Of a stretch of 64,000 nucleotides of DNA, positions 18,777 to 27,230 are shown in pieces (the stretch's first letter is position 1; each line of letters opens with the position of its first letter). The DNA is taken from positions 1-64,000 of the forward strand of contig JAKFVT010000005.1 in assembly GCA_021732005.1 (NCBI GenBank), read 5' to 3'. This DNA comes from Mycobacterium sp. (GTDB lineage Bacteria > Actinomycetota > Actinomycetes > Mycobacteriales > Mycobacteriaceae). Both the position numbers and the translations under genes were made by a program. A model generated the notes under the pieces. It was not told the origin of the DNA. It worked only from the letters and a program-made list of their open reading frames with translations, and searched no databases.

Positions 18777-19879
18777 GGTGCCGCTCCCACGGTCTCGGCT
18801 TCCGTTCGTCGCACATCGCCGGTGGGCGGGACGGCCTTGGTGCGGCGGCGCCGGCGCAGCAGCGCCCCGACTCCGGCCAGGCCGGCAGGGAAGAAGCCGA
18901 CGACGACGATGAACAGCAATCCCTGGGCGTAGGTCCACCCGGACGGGAACCGTTCGGAGAACGCGGTTTGCGCCCACGCCACACCGATGGCGCCGAGAAT
19001 CGGTCCGAGCAGCGTGGTGCGCCCGCCGATCGCGACGCCGATCAGGAACGCGATGGACGGCACGACGCCGACTTGAGCGGGCGTGATGAATCCGATGATC
19101 GGCGCGAAGAGGGCACCGGCGATGCTGGCGAACAACGCGGCCGCGGTGTAGGCGACGACCTTGATGGTGGCCGGGTCGTAGCCGAGGAAGCGGACCCGTT
19201 CCTCGCCGTCGCGTACCGCGACCAGGAGTTCGCCGTAGCGGCTCTGCATCAGCTGGCGCACCACGGCCACCACCACCAGCAGCGTGCCGGCGGCGATAAA
19301 GTACAGCATCTGCCGGTTCACCGGGTCGGAAAGCCGGAACCCGAAGAACGTCCGAAAGCCGTTGAGCCCGTTGCTGCCACCCAGGGTCGACTGCCCGACG
19401 AGCAGGATCGCCAGTGCCGCGGCCAGTGCCTGGGACAGGATCGCGAAGTAGGCGCCCTTGACGCGGCGCTTGAACACGCCGAGTCCGAGCAGCGCGGCGA
19501 TGCCGGTCGGGATCACCACGATCGCCGCCATGGTGAAGGCCGCCGACGAGAACGGCTCCCAATACGACGGCAGCGCAGGAATCCCCGCGATCTGCATGAA
19601 GTCCGGCACCGGCTGTTTGCGGATCTCGGCGTCGGCGATCTTGAGATGCATGCCCATCATGTAGGCGCCGAGACCGAAGAACACACCCTGACCGAGGGTG
19701 AGCATTCCGCCGCGGCCCCAGGCCAAGCCGATGCCTGCGGCCACGATCGCGTAGCACAGGTACTGGCCCAGCAGGCCGAGCCGGAAGCTGGTCAGCATCG
19801 CGGGTGCGACGCCGAACAGTATGACGGCCGCGACCGCGAAGCCCGCCCAGGTCTGCCACCTGCCGACAAGGGCCCTCAT
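18773..19879 (-). CDS. urtC: Urea ABC transporter permease UrtC
   Basis: 368 aa inner-membrane permease of the LivM/UrtC family with about ten hydrophobic segments. Family motifs include AIVAAGIGLAWGRGGMLTLGQGVFFGLGAY near residues 40-70 and the cytoplasmic loop RYGELLVAVRDGEERVRFLGYDPATIK. It pairs with UrtB to form the urea channel. Its start overlaps the urtB stop by 4 bases and its stop overlaps the urtD start by 4. Confidence 0.94.
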   Translation of the reverse strand: MRALVGRWQTWAGFAVAAVILFGVAPAMLTSFRLGLLGQYLCYAIVAAGIGLAWGRGGMLTLGQGVFFGLGAYMMGMHLKIADAEIRKQPVPDFMQIAGIPALPSYWEPFSSAAFTMAAIVVIPTGIAALLGLGVFKRRVKGAYFAILSQALAAALAILLVGQSTLGGSNGLNGFRTFFGFRLSDPVNRQMLYFIAAGTLLVVVAVVRQLMQSRYGELLVAVRDGEERVRFLGYDPATIKVVAYTAAALFASIAGALFAPIIGFITPAQVGVVPSIAFLIGVAIGGRTTLLGPILGAIGVAWAQTAFSERFPSGWTYAQGLLFIVVVGFFPAGLAGVGALLRRRRRTKAVPPTGDVRRTEAETVGAAP

Positions 19880-20760
19880 ACCAAACTCCTTGTCCGCACG
19901 GTGAACAGCCCTTGCGGGCGCGCCTGCAGGAAGATCACGATGACGACGAACACGATGACCTTGGCCAGCGACGCGGTGGTGCTGTACTCGATGAAGGAGT
20001 TCATCAAGCCGAGTGCGAACGCGGCGATCACCGTGCCCTTGATCTGGCCGAGCCCGCCGACGACGACCACCAGGAAAGCGTCGATCAGATAGCTCTGGCC
20101 GATGGTGGAACTCGTGGATCCGATCAGGGTGAGAGCGACGCCGGCCACACTGGCCAGTCCCGAACCGATGAAGAACGTCGTGATGTCGGTTCGCCGGCTC
20201 GAAATACCGCTCGTCTCAGCCAGATCGCGGTTCTGTACGACGGCCCGGATACGCCGGCCCATCGGGCTGAGCTTGAGCACGGCGGCCAGCACGGCGACGC
20301 AGACCACGGCCAGCACCAGGATGAAGATGCGGGTCTTGGGCACCACCGCGCCGAGGATCTCCACACCGCCCGACAGCCATGCCGGTGCGGTGACGTTCAC
20401 CGCGGGCGCGCCGAAGATGCTGCGCGCGGCCTGCTGCAGGATCAGCCCGACGCCGAATGTCACCAGCAAGGTGTCCAGGGGACGGTCGTACATCCGCTGG
20501 ATCAGCGTGACTTCCAGCAGCACCCCGAGCAGGCCGCCGACCACGAATCCGACGACCAGCGAAACCAGCAGTGATGCACCGGCATTCGAGATGACCTTCT
20601 GCACCACAAACGCTGTGTAACAGCCGACCATGATGAATTCACCGTGCGCCATGTTGATGACGCCCATCTGGCCGAACGTCAGCGACAGCCCCAATGCGGC
20701 CAGCAACAGGATCGAGCCGAGGCTCAATCCCGTCGCCAGCTGTCCGACAAGGACTTCCAT
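19876..20760 (-). CDS. urtB: Urea ABC transporter permease UrtB
   Basis: 294 aa permease of the LivH/UrtB family. About eight membrane segments, with the motif LAALGLSLTFGQMGVINMAHGEFIM near the N-terminus and RRIRAVVQNRDLAETSGI in the cytoplasmic loop that contacts the ATPase. First permease of the operon, separated from urtA by 34 bases containing a hairpin. Confidence 0.94.
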   Translation of the reverse strand: MEVLVGQLATGLSLGSILLLAALGLSLTFGQMGVINMAHGEFIMVGCYTAFVVQKVISNAGASLLVSLVVGFVVGGLLGVLLEVTLIQRMYDRPLDTLLVTFGVGLILQQAARSIFGAPAVNVTAPAWLSGGVEILGAVVPKTRIFILVLAVVCVAVLAAVLKLSPMGRRIRAVVQNRDLAETSGISSRRTDITTFFIGSGLASVAGVALTLIGSTSSTIGQSYLIDAFLVVVVGGLGQIKGTVIAAFALGLMNSFIEYSTTASLAKVIVFVVIVIFLQARPQGLFTVRTRSLV

Positions 20761-20772
20761 GCTGTTTAGTTT

Positions 20773-20793
20773 CCCGTCGCTCCGCTCGCCGGG
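20773..20793. promoter_or_regulatory. GC-rich hairpin between urtA and urtB
   Basis: Imperfect inverted repeat, outer arms CCCG/CGGG with inner pairs around CTCCGCT, filling the 34-base gap between the urtA stop (20795) and urtB start (20760). It could act as a partial terminator or protect the 3' end of urtA mRNA, raising the ratio of binding protein to permease. Inferred from structure and place only. Confidence 0.45.
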
Positions 20794-20794
20794 A

Positions 20795-22057
20795 CTAGCC
20801 CGACAGGCCCTTGGCCCAGGGGTAGGACTTCAGGTACGGATCCGGGGTGATCGGGCCGGGGGACTCCCAGATCGTGTAGATCAGCCCATCGGGATGGATC
20901 TCGCCGATCCGCGCGGTCTTGGTGATGTGGTGATTTTCGCCGTCGATGGTGACCAAACCCTCCGGGGCGTCGAAAGTCACGCCGGCGCAGTTGTCCTGAA
21001 TCGCCTTGACGTCGAACGACTTCCCCTTCTCTACGGTGTTCTTCCACAGGTAGACCGAAACGTAGGCGGCTTCCATCGGATCGGAGGTCACCCGGTTTTG
21101 CCCGTACTTGTCCTTGAAGGCCTTGACGAACGCCTTGTTCACCGGATTGTCCAACGTCTGGTAGTAGTTCCACGCGGTCAGCTGGCCGGCGATGTTCTGC
21201 GCGCCGATGCCCTGGACCTCCTCCTCGGCGATCGACACCGAGACCACCGGCATCTTCTGAGGCGTGAGCCCCGCGTTGGTGTACTCCTTGAAGAACGCCA
21301 CATTGGAGTCGCCGTTGAGGGTGTTGAACACCGCACCGGCATTCGACGAACGAACCTTGTTCACGATCGTGGAGAAGTCCGTCGAGCCGAGCGGGGTGTA
21401 GTCCTCGCCCTTGATCTCGATGCCGTTCGCCGCGGCGTACGCCTTGATGATGCGGTTCGCGGTCTGCGGGAACACATAGTCGCTACCCACCAGGTACAGC
21501 GACGTGATGCCCTTCTCCTTGAGGAAGTCCAGGGCCGGGACAATCTGCTGGTTGGTGGTGGCGCCGGTGTAGAAGATGTTCTTGCTCGACTCCAGACCCT
21601 CGTATTGCACGGGGTAGTAGAGCAGCGCGTTGTTGCTCTCGAAGACCGGCAGCATGGCCTTGCGGCTCGAAGACGTCCAGCCGCCGAACACTGCGGCTAC
21701 GCAGTCGTTCTTGATCAGCTTCTCGGCCTTCTGCGCGAACACCGCGGGGTCTGAAGCCCCGTCCTCACCGACGATCTGGACCTGCTTGCCCAGCACACCG
21801 CCCTTGGCGTTGATCTCGTCGACCGCGAGTTTGATCGAGTCACGCACCGTGACCTCGGAGATGGCCATCGTGCCCGACAACGAGTTCAGCGACCCCACCT
21901 TGATAGTGGGCCCGGACGTGTCAACGCATGAATCCGACTTTGCTGTGTCGGTCTCGGTGGCCTTACTGCCGCAGCCGGACAGGATCAGGCCTGCGGTCAC
22001 CGCCACGCCTGTCGCCGCCAAGAACGATCGATTCAATGCGGAGCGCCGGAGATGCAT
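20795..22057 (-). CDS. urtA: Urea ABC transporter substrate-binding lipoprotein UrtA
   Basis: 420 aa. ATG at 22057 with AAAGGG 5 bases upstream, then a signal peptide and lipobox LSGC, so the protein is a lipoprotein. The mature part is the UrtA-type periplasmic binding fold: [52 protein letters not shown], and the C-terminal [13 protein letters not shown]. The YYPVQYEG and NSLSGTMA segments separate urea binders from amino-acid-binding relatives. It heads the operon urtA-B-C-D-E; no urease genes occur in the window. The 200 bases upstream presumably hold a nitrogen-responsive promoter, but I could not identify a clean GlnR or AmtR box. Confidence 0.95.
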   Translation of the reverse strand: MHLRRSALNRSFLAATGVAVTAGLILSGCGSKATETDTAKSDSCVDTSGPTIKVGSLNSLSGTMAISEVTVRDSIKLAVDEINAKGGVLGKQVQIVGEDGASDPAVFAQKAEKLIKNDCVAAVFGGWTSSSRKAMLPVFESNNALLYYPVQYEGLESSKNIFYTGATTNQQIVPALDFLKEKGITSLYLVGSDYVFPQTANRIIKAYAAANGIEIKGEDYTPLGSTDFSTIVNKVRSSNAGAVFNTLNGDSNVAFFKEYTNAGLTPQKMPVVSVSIAEEEVQGIGAQNIAGQLTAWNYYQTLDNPVNKAFVKAFKDKYGQNRVTSDPMEAAYVSVYLWKNTVEKGKSFDVKAIQDNCAGVTFDAPEGLVTIDGENHHITKTARIGEIHPDGLIYTIWESPGPITPDPYLKSYPWAKGLSG

Positions 22058-22261
22058 AGAGGCCCTTTCATGTTGGGAAAGACAATCATTGGGCCGCAAC
22101 AGACCTGATGGCCCCCGAACCCACGGTTGGTGTCGACCCGGACGTTAGGACCAATAAGTTTCTGTGACATATCTGTGTGTGACGAACTCGTTAACCTGCT
22201 AGTCATTCGCTGGATGCCGGCGCAGGCCGACACGGGTAACGATGTCGGTAGCGTGGTCGAT

Positions 22262-22699
22262 ATGGCCGATATGCGAAATGTGACAGCAAGAGTCGGGGCG
22301 GCGCTGGTGTTGGCGGCCGCCGGTGTTGCAGCCACGCACGCCACGTCGAGCGCTGAGCCGGCGCCCGGACATCAGGTGACCTACACGCTCGCGACCGGTG
22401 GTACGTACGACTTCACGATCACCTATCTGACGGCACAGCCGCCCAGCAAGGACGCCTTCAACGCGGACTCGAACCCGTTCATGAAGCGCGAGACCATCAC
22501 GGTGTCGCCGGACGCCCCGTGGGTCTTCCAGACCACTCTTGATGACCCGCAGTGGGCATTCCTGCAGGTGGCGAGCACCACGCACGGCGGACAGGGCGCC
22601 CCGAACGCGCACTGTGAGGTGTCCATCGACGGCCAGGTCGCCGTCGCCCAGGACGCGCCGTACAGCCCGCAGTGCTACCTGTCGAAGTGGACGTCTTGA
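22262..22699 (+). CDS. Secreted MmpS-like beta-sandwich protein
   Basis: 145 aa. A signal peptide (about residues 1-35, ending near SSAEP) is followed by a beta-rich domain whose pattern (VTYTLATGGTYDFTITYL, PWVFQTTL, FLQVAS, HCEVSIDGQVA, CYLSKW) resembles the soluble domain of MmpS accessory proteins. Two Cys would form the usual disulfide. No MmpL lies next to it. ATG at 22262 is used; the ribosome site is weak. Converges on the GNAT gene with one base between the stops. Confidence 0.65.
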   Translation: MADMRNVTARVGAALVLAAAGVAATHATSSAEPAPGHQVTYTLATGGTYDFTITYLTAQPPSKDAFNADSNPFMKRETITVSPDAPWVFQTTLDDPQWAFLQVASTTHGGQGAPNAHCEVSIDGQVAVAQDAPYSPQCYLSKWTS

Positions 22700-22700
22700 T

Positions 22701-23156
22701 CTAGAGACGCTTGCTGAAGAACACGCGGCGAAAGCCGTCCTGACCGGCGCGGTGCGTTTCCGCATAGCCGAACCGCGGATACATCGCGATGTTCTCGGTC
22801 ATCGCGGCATTGGTATAGAGCCTGACTTCCGCGAGGTTGGCCTCGCGTGCGTCATCCTCGGCGCGGTGCATCAGTAGCGCCCCGTATCCACGGCTTTGGG
22901 CCTCGGGCGCGACTGCGATGGCGTCGAGCAGCAGGTGGTCCTCCATCACGCAGGTGACCAGGCTGCCGAGCAGGTGCCCGTCGTCGTCGGTCAGCACCCA
23001 CACATTGGCGGCGTCGATCAGTGCGGCGCAGTCGGTGTCCATGGGCGCCGGCCGACGCCCGATGCGGGCGACGTACTTTTCGTACGCCCGCTCGGCGAGC
23101 TCAGCGATGGACGCGACATCGGACGCTATCGCCCGGCGTAACGATGGTTCGGCCAC
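22701..23156 (-). CDS. GNAT family N-acetyltransferase
   Basis: 151 aa acetyltransferase. Acetyl-CoA-binding motif A is visible as LLDAIAVAPEAQSRGYGALLMHRAEDDA (QSRGYG is the Q/RxxGxG/A loop), with motif B around VRLYTNAAMTENIAMYPRFGYAET. The substrate cannot be read from the sequence. It diverges from the ketopantoate reductase-like gene. Confidence 0.88.
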   Translation of the reverse strand: MAEPSLRRAIASDVASIAELAERAYEKYVARIGRRPAPMDTDCAALIDAANVWVLTDDDGHLLGSLVTCVMEDHLLLDAIAVAPEAQSRGYGALLMHRAEDDAREANLAEVRLYTNAAMTENIAMYPRFGYAETHRAGQDGFRRVFFSKRL

Positions 23157-23183
23157 TCAGCCACCGTAAGTATGTTGGGAGCG

Positions 23184-24071
23184 GTGGGCACCTCGATAGC
23201 ACTCGTCGGTCCCGGCGCCATCGGTTCTACCGTCGCCGCTGTGTTGCATGCCGCCGGGCATGCGGTGACGGTATGCGGGCACACCCCGCGCGATCACATC
23301 GAGGTCCGGCCCGATGGCAAGCAGCCGATCGTGGTGCCCGGCCCGGTGCTGGCCGACCCGGACGGCATCGACGGTCCGGTGGACCTGGTGTTCCTGGCGG
23401 TCAAGGATTCCCAGAACGAGCAGGCGGCCGGCTGGTTGCAGCGTCTGTGCGACGAACACACGATTGTCTGCGTCCTGCAGAACGGTGTCGAACAGATCGA
23501 GCGGGTCAGCCCGTTCTGCCCGTCGGCGCATATCGTGCCCGCCGTCGTGTGGTTCTCGGTGGAGCGGCAGCCGGACGGCTGGGTGCGGCTGCGCACCGAA
23601 GCGCGTCTGGTACTGCCCGACAGCGTGGATGCGGAAACCCTTGCGGCGGTGCTGCGTTCGGCGGAGATGATCGTCGAGCTCGACCCCGACTTCATCACCG
23701 CGGCGTGGCGCAAGCTGTTGTTCAACGCACTCGCCGGCTTCATGGTGTTGGCCCGACGGCGATCCGGGATGTTCCGCCGCCCCGACGTCGCGGCTCTTGC
23801 GCGACGCTACCTGGCCGAGTGCGTGACCGTGGCTCGCGCGGAAGGCGCCCGGTTGCCCGATTCCGTCATCGACGAGGTGACCGACATGTTCGCCGCCGCA
23901 CCAGAGGATCTGACCACGTCGATGCTCACCGACGCCGAAGCGCGTCGCAAGCTGGAATGGGACATCCGCAACAACGTCATCGTGCGCAAGGCCGCCAGGC
24001 ACGGGTTGGAAACGCCCGTCGGTGACGTGCTGGTTCCGCTGCTGGCCGCCGCCAGCGACGGACCCGGCTGA
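23184..24071 (+). CDS. 2-dehydropantoate 2-reductase family protein (Rv2573-like)
   Basis: 295 aa NADP-dependent oxidoreductase of the PanE/ApbA family. The Rossmann motif IALVGPGAIGSTVAAVLHAAGH begins right after the chosen GTG (23184); an ATG at 23172 would add four residues. Further conserved parts are VFLAVKDSQNE, LQNGVEQIERV, the catalytic Lys in WRKLLFNALAGFM, and a C-terminal helical domain ending VPLLAAASDGPG. PanE reduces ketopantoate in pantothenate synthesis, but distant family members have other substrates. Identified as the Rv2573 counterpart; in M. tuberculosis that gene lies next to aspS. Confidence 0.87.
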   Translation: MGTSIALVGPGAIGSTVAAVLHAAGHAVTVCGHTPRDHIEVRPDGKQPIVVPGPVLADPDGIDGPVDLVFLAVKDSQNEQAAGWLQRLCDEHTIVCVLQNGVEQIERVSPFCPSAHIVPAVVWFSVERQPDGWVRLRTEARLVLPDSVDAETLAAVLRSAEMIVELDPDFITAAWRKLLFNALAGFMVLARRRSGMFRRPDVAALARRYLAECVTVARAEGARLPDSVIDEVTDMFAAAPEDLTTSMLTDAEARRKLEWDIRNNVIVRKAARHGLETPVGDVLVPLLAAASDGPG

Positions 24072-24091
24072 CCAAGTGGCATCCTGGCCAG

Positions 24092-24745
24092 GTGGGCCTG
24101 ATTTTCCGATTGGTCGAGCTGCTGCTCGTGATCGTGCCGCTGGCCGGCGCGATCTACGCCGCGGTCAAGGGCATCTCCGCGATCAGGCGGCAGAACGAGC
24201 CGGCGGCTGAGCCGCCTGCCGCGGCTGCGGACAGCGCGAAAGGCCAAGCGGTGCAATGGCGCACGATCACCCGGGTGATCGACGAACACAACCGGACCGA
24301 TGCCCGCTGGCTGGAGTACGAACTCGATGCCGCCAAACTGCTCGACTTCCCGGCGATGACCGACATGCGGGATCCGCTGACGGTGGCCTTCCACCGGGCC
24401 AAGTTGCGTGCCGAACTGTTGCGCCCAGGCAAGGCTGAAGACCTGCTCGACGATGTCGAGGCCGCGCGGCAGTATCTCGACGCCGTCGAGGCGTACGTGA
24501 CCGCGTTCGAGGCCGCCGAGAACGAGGCAAAACGGCGCCGGCGCGGTGACTTCTCCCGCCAGGATCAGCAGCGGCTGACCCGGGCGCAGAGCCTGCTGCG
24601 GGTGGCAGCCGATCGCGGCGCCACCCCGCAGGAGCGCGAACGTGCCTACGACCTGGCCCGGGGCGAGCTCGACGGCCTGTTTGTGCTGCCCGACCGGACC
24701 ACTGCGGCTCTCGAACGGGGAATCGCCGGGGAGCTCGACGACTAG
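24092..24745 (+). CDS. Conserved mycobacterial membrane protein
   Basis: 217 aa. GTG start, then one N-terminal membrane helix (LIFRLVELLLVIVPLAGAIYAAV) and a long, highly charged, mostly helical cytosolic part (WLEYELDAAKLLDF, DDVEAARQYLDAVEAYVTAFEAAENEAKRRRRGDF). The C-terminal portion is probably coiled-coil. No catalytic motif; function unknown. It follows the Rv2573-like gene by 20 bases on the same strand and could be co-transcribed. Confidence 0.75.
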   Translation: MGLIFRLVELLLVIVPLAGAIYAAVKGISAIRRQNEPAAEPPAAAADSAKGQAVQWRTITRVIDEHNRTDARWLEYELDAAKLLDFPAMTDMRDPLTVAFHRAKLRAELLRPGKAEDLLDDVEAARQYLDAVEAYVTAFEAAENEAKRRRRGDFSRQDQQRLTRAQSLLRVAADRGATPQERERAYDLARGELDGLFVLPDRTTAALERGIAGELDD

Positions 24746-24848
24746 TCGAATTCGCTTATGCGGATTGGGTTTATCCCCAGTTTGAGCTTGGTTCACAGCG
24801 CGTTCTGACGGTCAGTTTTTGTCGGTGGCGCAACGTAGTGTTTCGCAC

Positions 24849-26129
24849 ATGGGTTCGATCAAATCGGCGCTTGATGCGCTCGACGCGGCGGTCGAACTTG
24901 TGGGTGCAGCCGATATCGAGGCGTTGCCCGCGCCGGAACGCTTTGCGGCGCTCGAGCGGCTCGAGACGGCGATCCGCCGCCAGGTCGCGGTCTCGCACAG
25001 TCAGATTGCACGCCTAGAGCGGTATGCAGGGTGCCCGCCGATCCCGGTGGTGCTGGCCGATGTGCTGCGGATCAGTCGCGGCGCGGCCCGGCGGCGGGTG
25101 CGTGATGCCGAACAGTTGGCCCCGCGTACCGCGCTGACCGGGCAACCGCTGGCACCGTTGTTGCCGGCGACCGGTGAAGCCTGGAATGCCGGGCTTCTCG
25201 ACTGCGAGCATGTACGGGTCATTCAGAAGTTCTTCCGGGACCTGCCTGATCATGTCGGGCCGGTCGAGATCGAGAAGGCCGAACGCACCCTGGCCCAGTA
25301 CGCGCAGACGATGCGGCCCGATCAGCTGGAGAAGATCGCCGACCGCCTCGCCGTCCACCTCAACCCTGACGGCAGGTACTCCGAGCAAGACCGGGCCCGC
25401 AAGCGCGGCTTCCAATGGTGCGGCGGTCAGCGCGCCGACGGGATGAGTGTTGGGAAACTGGTCGCCGACCCACACTTGCGGGCAATGCTCGACGCCTGGC
25501 TGGCGAAATTCGCCGCCCCTGAACCCGAGGACACCCGAACCCACCCACAACGCCAACACGACGCGCTCACCACACTGGTGCAAGCCCGGCTCGGTGATCC
25601 GAAACTAGGCCGGCACAACGGCCTTCCCGTCACCATGATCGTCACCACCACCCTCCAAGAACTACAAGCCGGCGCCGGTCACGCCGTCACCGCGGGCGGC
25701 ACCCTGATCCCGATGACGGACCTGATCCGGGCCGCAACGCCCTCCTACAACTACCTAGCGGTATTCGACGGAGTCACCGGCCAATCACTGTGGCTGGGCC
25801 GCAGCAAGCGACTGGCGTCCGCTGACCAACGCATCATGCTGCTCGGCAAGTACCGCGGCTGCACCGCGCCAGGATGCACCGTCAACGGCTACAACAGCCA
25901 GGTCCACCACGCCACCAAAGACTGGAAACACGGTGGCAGCACCGACATCGACGACCTCACCCTGGCCTGCAAATGCGACAACCTGCTGATCGAAAACGAC
26001 GGCTGGACCACCCATCAACTCCCCAACGGCCACACCCAATGGACCCCACCACCCGACGTACCGATGCGCGGCGGCACCAACGACTACCACCACCCCGAAC
26101 GTTTCCTCGGGGAGTGGGAGGATCCGTGA
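24849..26129 (+). CDS. DUF222/HNH endonuclease domain protein (13E12 type)
   Basis: 426 aa member of the 13E12-repeat family, which has many paralogues in mycobacteria. The N-terminal two thirds is the helical DUF222 region (LERLETAIRRQVAVSHSQIARLERYAG, RGAARRRVRDAEQL). The C-terminal HNH nuclease motif is GCTAPGCTVNGYNSQVHH, then GGSTDIDDLTLACKCDNLL. The ATG at 24849 is preferred over a TTG ten codons earlier. Function is unknown; copies are often associated with mobile elements, but I see no terminal repeats or transposase here. Confidence 0.85.
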   Translation: MGSIKSALDALDAAVELVGAADIEALPAPERFAALERLETAIRRQVAVSHSQIARLERYAGCPPIPVVLADVLRISRGAARRRVRDAEQLAPRTALTGQPLAPLLPATGEAWNAGLLDCEHVRVIQKFFRDLPDHVGPVEIEKAERTLAQYAQTMRPDQLEKIADRLAVHLNPDGRYSEQDRARKRGFQWCGGQRADGMSVGKLVADPHLRAMLDAWLAKFAAPEPEDTRTHPQRQHDALTTLVQARLGDPKLGRHNGLPVTMIVTTTLQELQAGAGHAVTAGGTLIPMTDLIRAATPSYNYLAVFDGVTGQSLWLGRSKRLASADQRIMLLGKYRGCTAPGCTVNGYNSQVHHATKDWKHGGSTDIDDLTLACKCDNLLIENDGWTTHQLPNGHTQWTPPPDVPMRGGTNDYHHPERFLGEWEDP

Positions 26130-26157
26130 ACACGGCCGCCGAGCCATTGACAGATTC

Positions 26158-26173
26158 TCGAACGTGCGTTCGA
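26158..26173. promoter_or_regulatory. SOS box (LexA operator)
   Basis: Perfect 7-bp inverted repeat TCGAACG-TG-CGTTCGA, an exact fit to the mycobacterial LexA operator TCGAAC-N4-GTTCGA. It lies 8 bases before the ATG of the radical-SAM gene and directly after a TTGACA (26147-26152) that may be the -35 element, so bound LexA would block transcription. Rv2578c, the M. tuberculosis counterpart, is a known LexA-regulon gene. Confidence 0.88.
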
Positions 26174-26181
26174 ATAGAACG

Positions 26182-27198
26182 ATGCGGTGGAGCGGCCAGG
26201 GGATAGCGGTCGACGACGGCGCGTTGCCCGGCCTGCAACGCATCGGGTTCGTCCGCAGCGTCCGCACCCCGCAGTTCGAGGGCATCACTTTTCATGAGGT
26301 GCTGTGCAAGTCGGCGCTGAACAAGATTCCCGCCGCCTCGATGTTGCCGTTCACGTACACGGTCAACGGCTACCGCGGTTGCGCGCACGCGTGTCGGTAC
26401 TGCTTCGCCCGGCCCACACACGAGTACCTCGAACTCGATCCCGGCGACGATTTCGACAGCGAGATAGTGGTGAAGACCAACCTCGTCGAGGTGCTACGGC
26501 GGGAACTGGGCCGACGGTCCTGGCGCCGCGAGACCGTGGCGTTGGGCACCAACACCGACCCGTATCAGCGGGCCGAGGGCCGCTATGCACTGATGCCGGG
26601 CATCATCGGGGCGCTGGCGGACTCGGGCACGCCGATGTCGATCTTGACCAAGGGAACCCTGCTGCGCCGCGATCTGGACCTGATAGTAGATGCAGCACAG
26701 CATGTTTCGGTGTCAGTCGCGATCTCACTGGCCGTCGGTGACCCCGATCTGCACCGCGACGTGGAGCCGGGAACGCCGTCCCCGCAGGCGCGGCTCGGCC
26801 TGATCGCCGCTGTGCGTGAAGCCGGGCTGGACTGCCACGTGATGGTCGCGCCGGTGCTGCCGTATCTGACCGACTCGGCCGAGCACCTCGACAGCCTGCT
26901 TGGGCAGATCGCTGCCGCGGGTGCCACCGGCGTCACGGTATTCGGTCTGCACCTGCGCAGCTCGACGCGCGGAGTGTTCATGAGCTGGCTGGCGCGGTCA
27001 CATCCCGAACTCGTTGCGCCCTACCGCCAGTTGTACCGGCGCGGCGCTTACCTGCCGGCCGACTACCGAGACATGTTGCGGCAGAGGACTGCACCGCTGG
27101 TCGCCAAGTACAAGCTCGGCGGTGATCGCCGATTGTTCACTCCGGTCTTCCCGCCCGAACCGGTCGCCCAGCCCGAGCCCCAGCCGACGCTGTTCTAG
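26182..27198 (+). CDS. Rv2578c-type radical SAM protein
   Basis: 338 aa radical S-adenosylmethionine enzyme. The iron-sulfur motif CAHACRYC (CxxxCxxC) lies near residue 70 in NGYRGCAHACRYCFARPTHEYL. Other conserved parts are ALGTNTDPYQRAEG, LTKGTLLRRDLDLI and the C-terminal RRGAYLPADYRDML. The family is related to spore photoproduct lyase-like SAM proteins; the reaction is unknown. I start at the ATG at 26182 because the SOS box occupies the bases before it. DNA damage-inducible expression is expected, which fits a repair or nucleic-acid role. Confidence 0.9.
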   Translation: MRWSGQGIAVDDGALPGLQRIGFVRSVRTPQFEGITFHEVLCKSALNKIPAASMLPFTYTVNGYRGCAHACRYCFARPTHEYLELDPGDDFDSEIVVKTNLVEVLRRELGRRSWRRETVALGTNTDPYQRAEGRYALMPGIIGALADSGTPMSILTKGTLLRRDLDLIVDAAQHVSVSVAISLAVGDPDLHRDVEPGTPSPQARLGLIAAVREAGLDCHVMVAPVLPYLTDSAEHLDSLLGQIAAAGATGVTVFGLHLRSSTRGVFMSWLARSHPELVAPYRQLYRRGAYLPADYRDMLRQRTAPLVAKYKLGGDRRLFTPVFPPEPVAQPEPQPTLF

Positions 27199-27230
27199 GT
27201 CGCGGCCGCGCCGCTCCGCTGTTCTAGGTC
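27190..27230. repeat. Short tandem duplication at convergent gene ends
   Basis: The 12-base string CTGTTCTAGGTC occurs at 27190-27201 and again at 27219-27230, each followed by a CGGCCGCG-like run. The first copy contains the stop codon of the radical-SAM gene; the second reaches the stop of the convergent acyl-CoA dehydrogenase. It looks like a local duplication of the gene end. Confidence 0.6.

Noticed and set aside
17284..22057. Urea use locus including urease
   Set aside because: Only the transporter is present; no urease structural or accessory genes occur in the window.
22161..22195. GTGAC and TTAAC half-sites upstream of urtA as a GlnR nitrogen-control box
   Set aside because: Spacing between half-sites is 7 and between the AC dinucleotides 10, one off from the mycobacterial AC-n9-AC pattern. 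I could not find a clean site.
22692..22710. Hairpin CGTCT/AGACG between the convergent MmpS-like and GNAT genes
   Set aside because: Only five base pairs with an 8-base loop; could be chance.
24849..26129. DUF222/HNH gene as part of a mobile element
   Set aside because: No flanking inverted or direct repeats, no transposase or recombinase, and composition like its neighbours.
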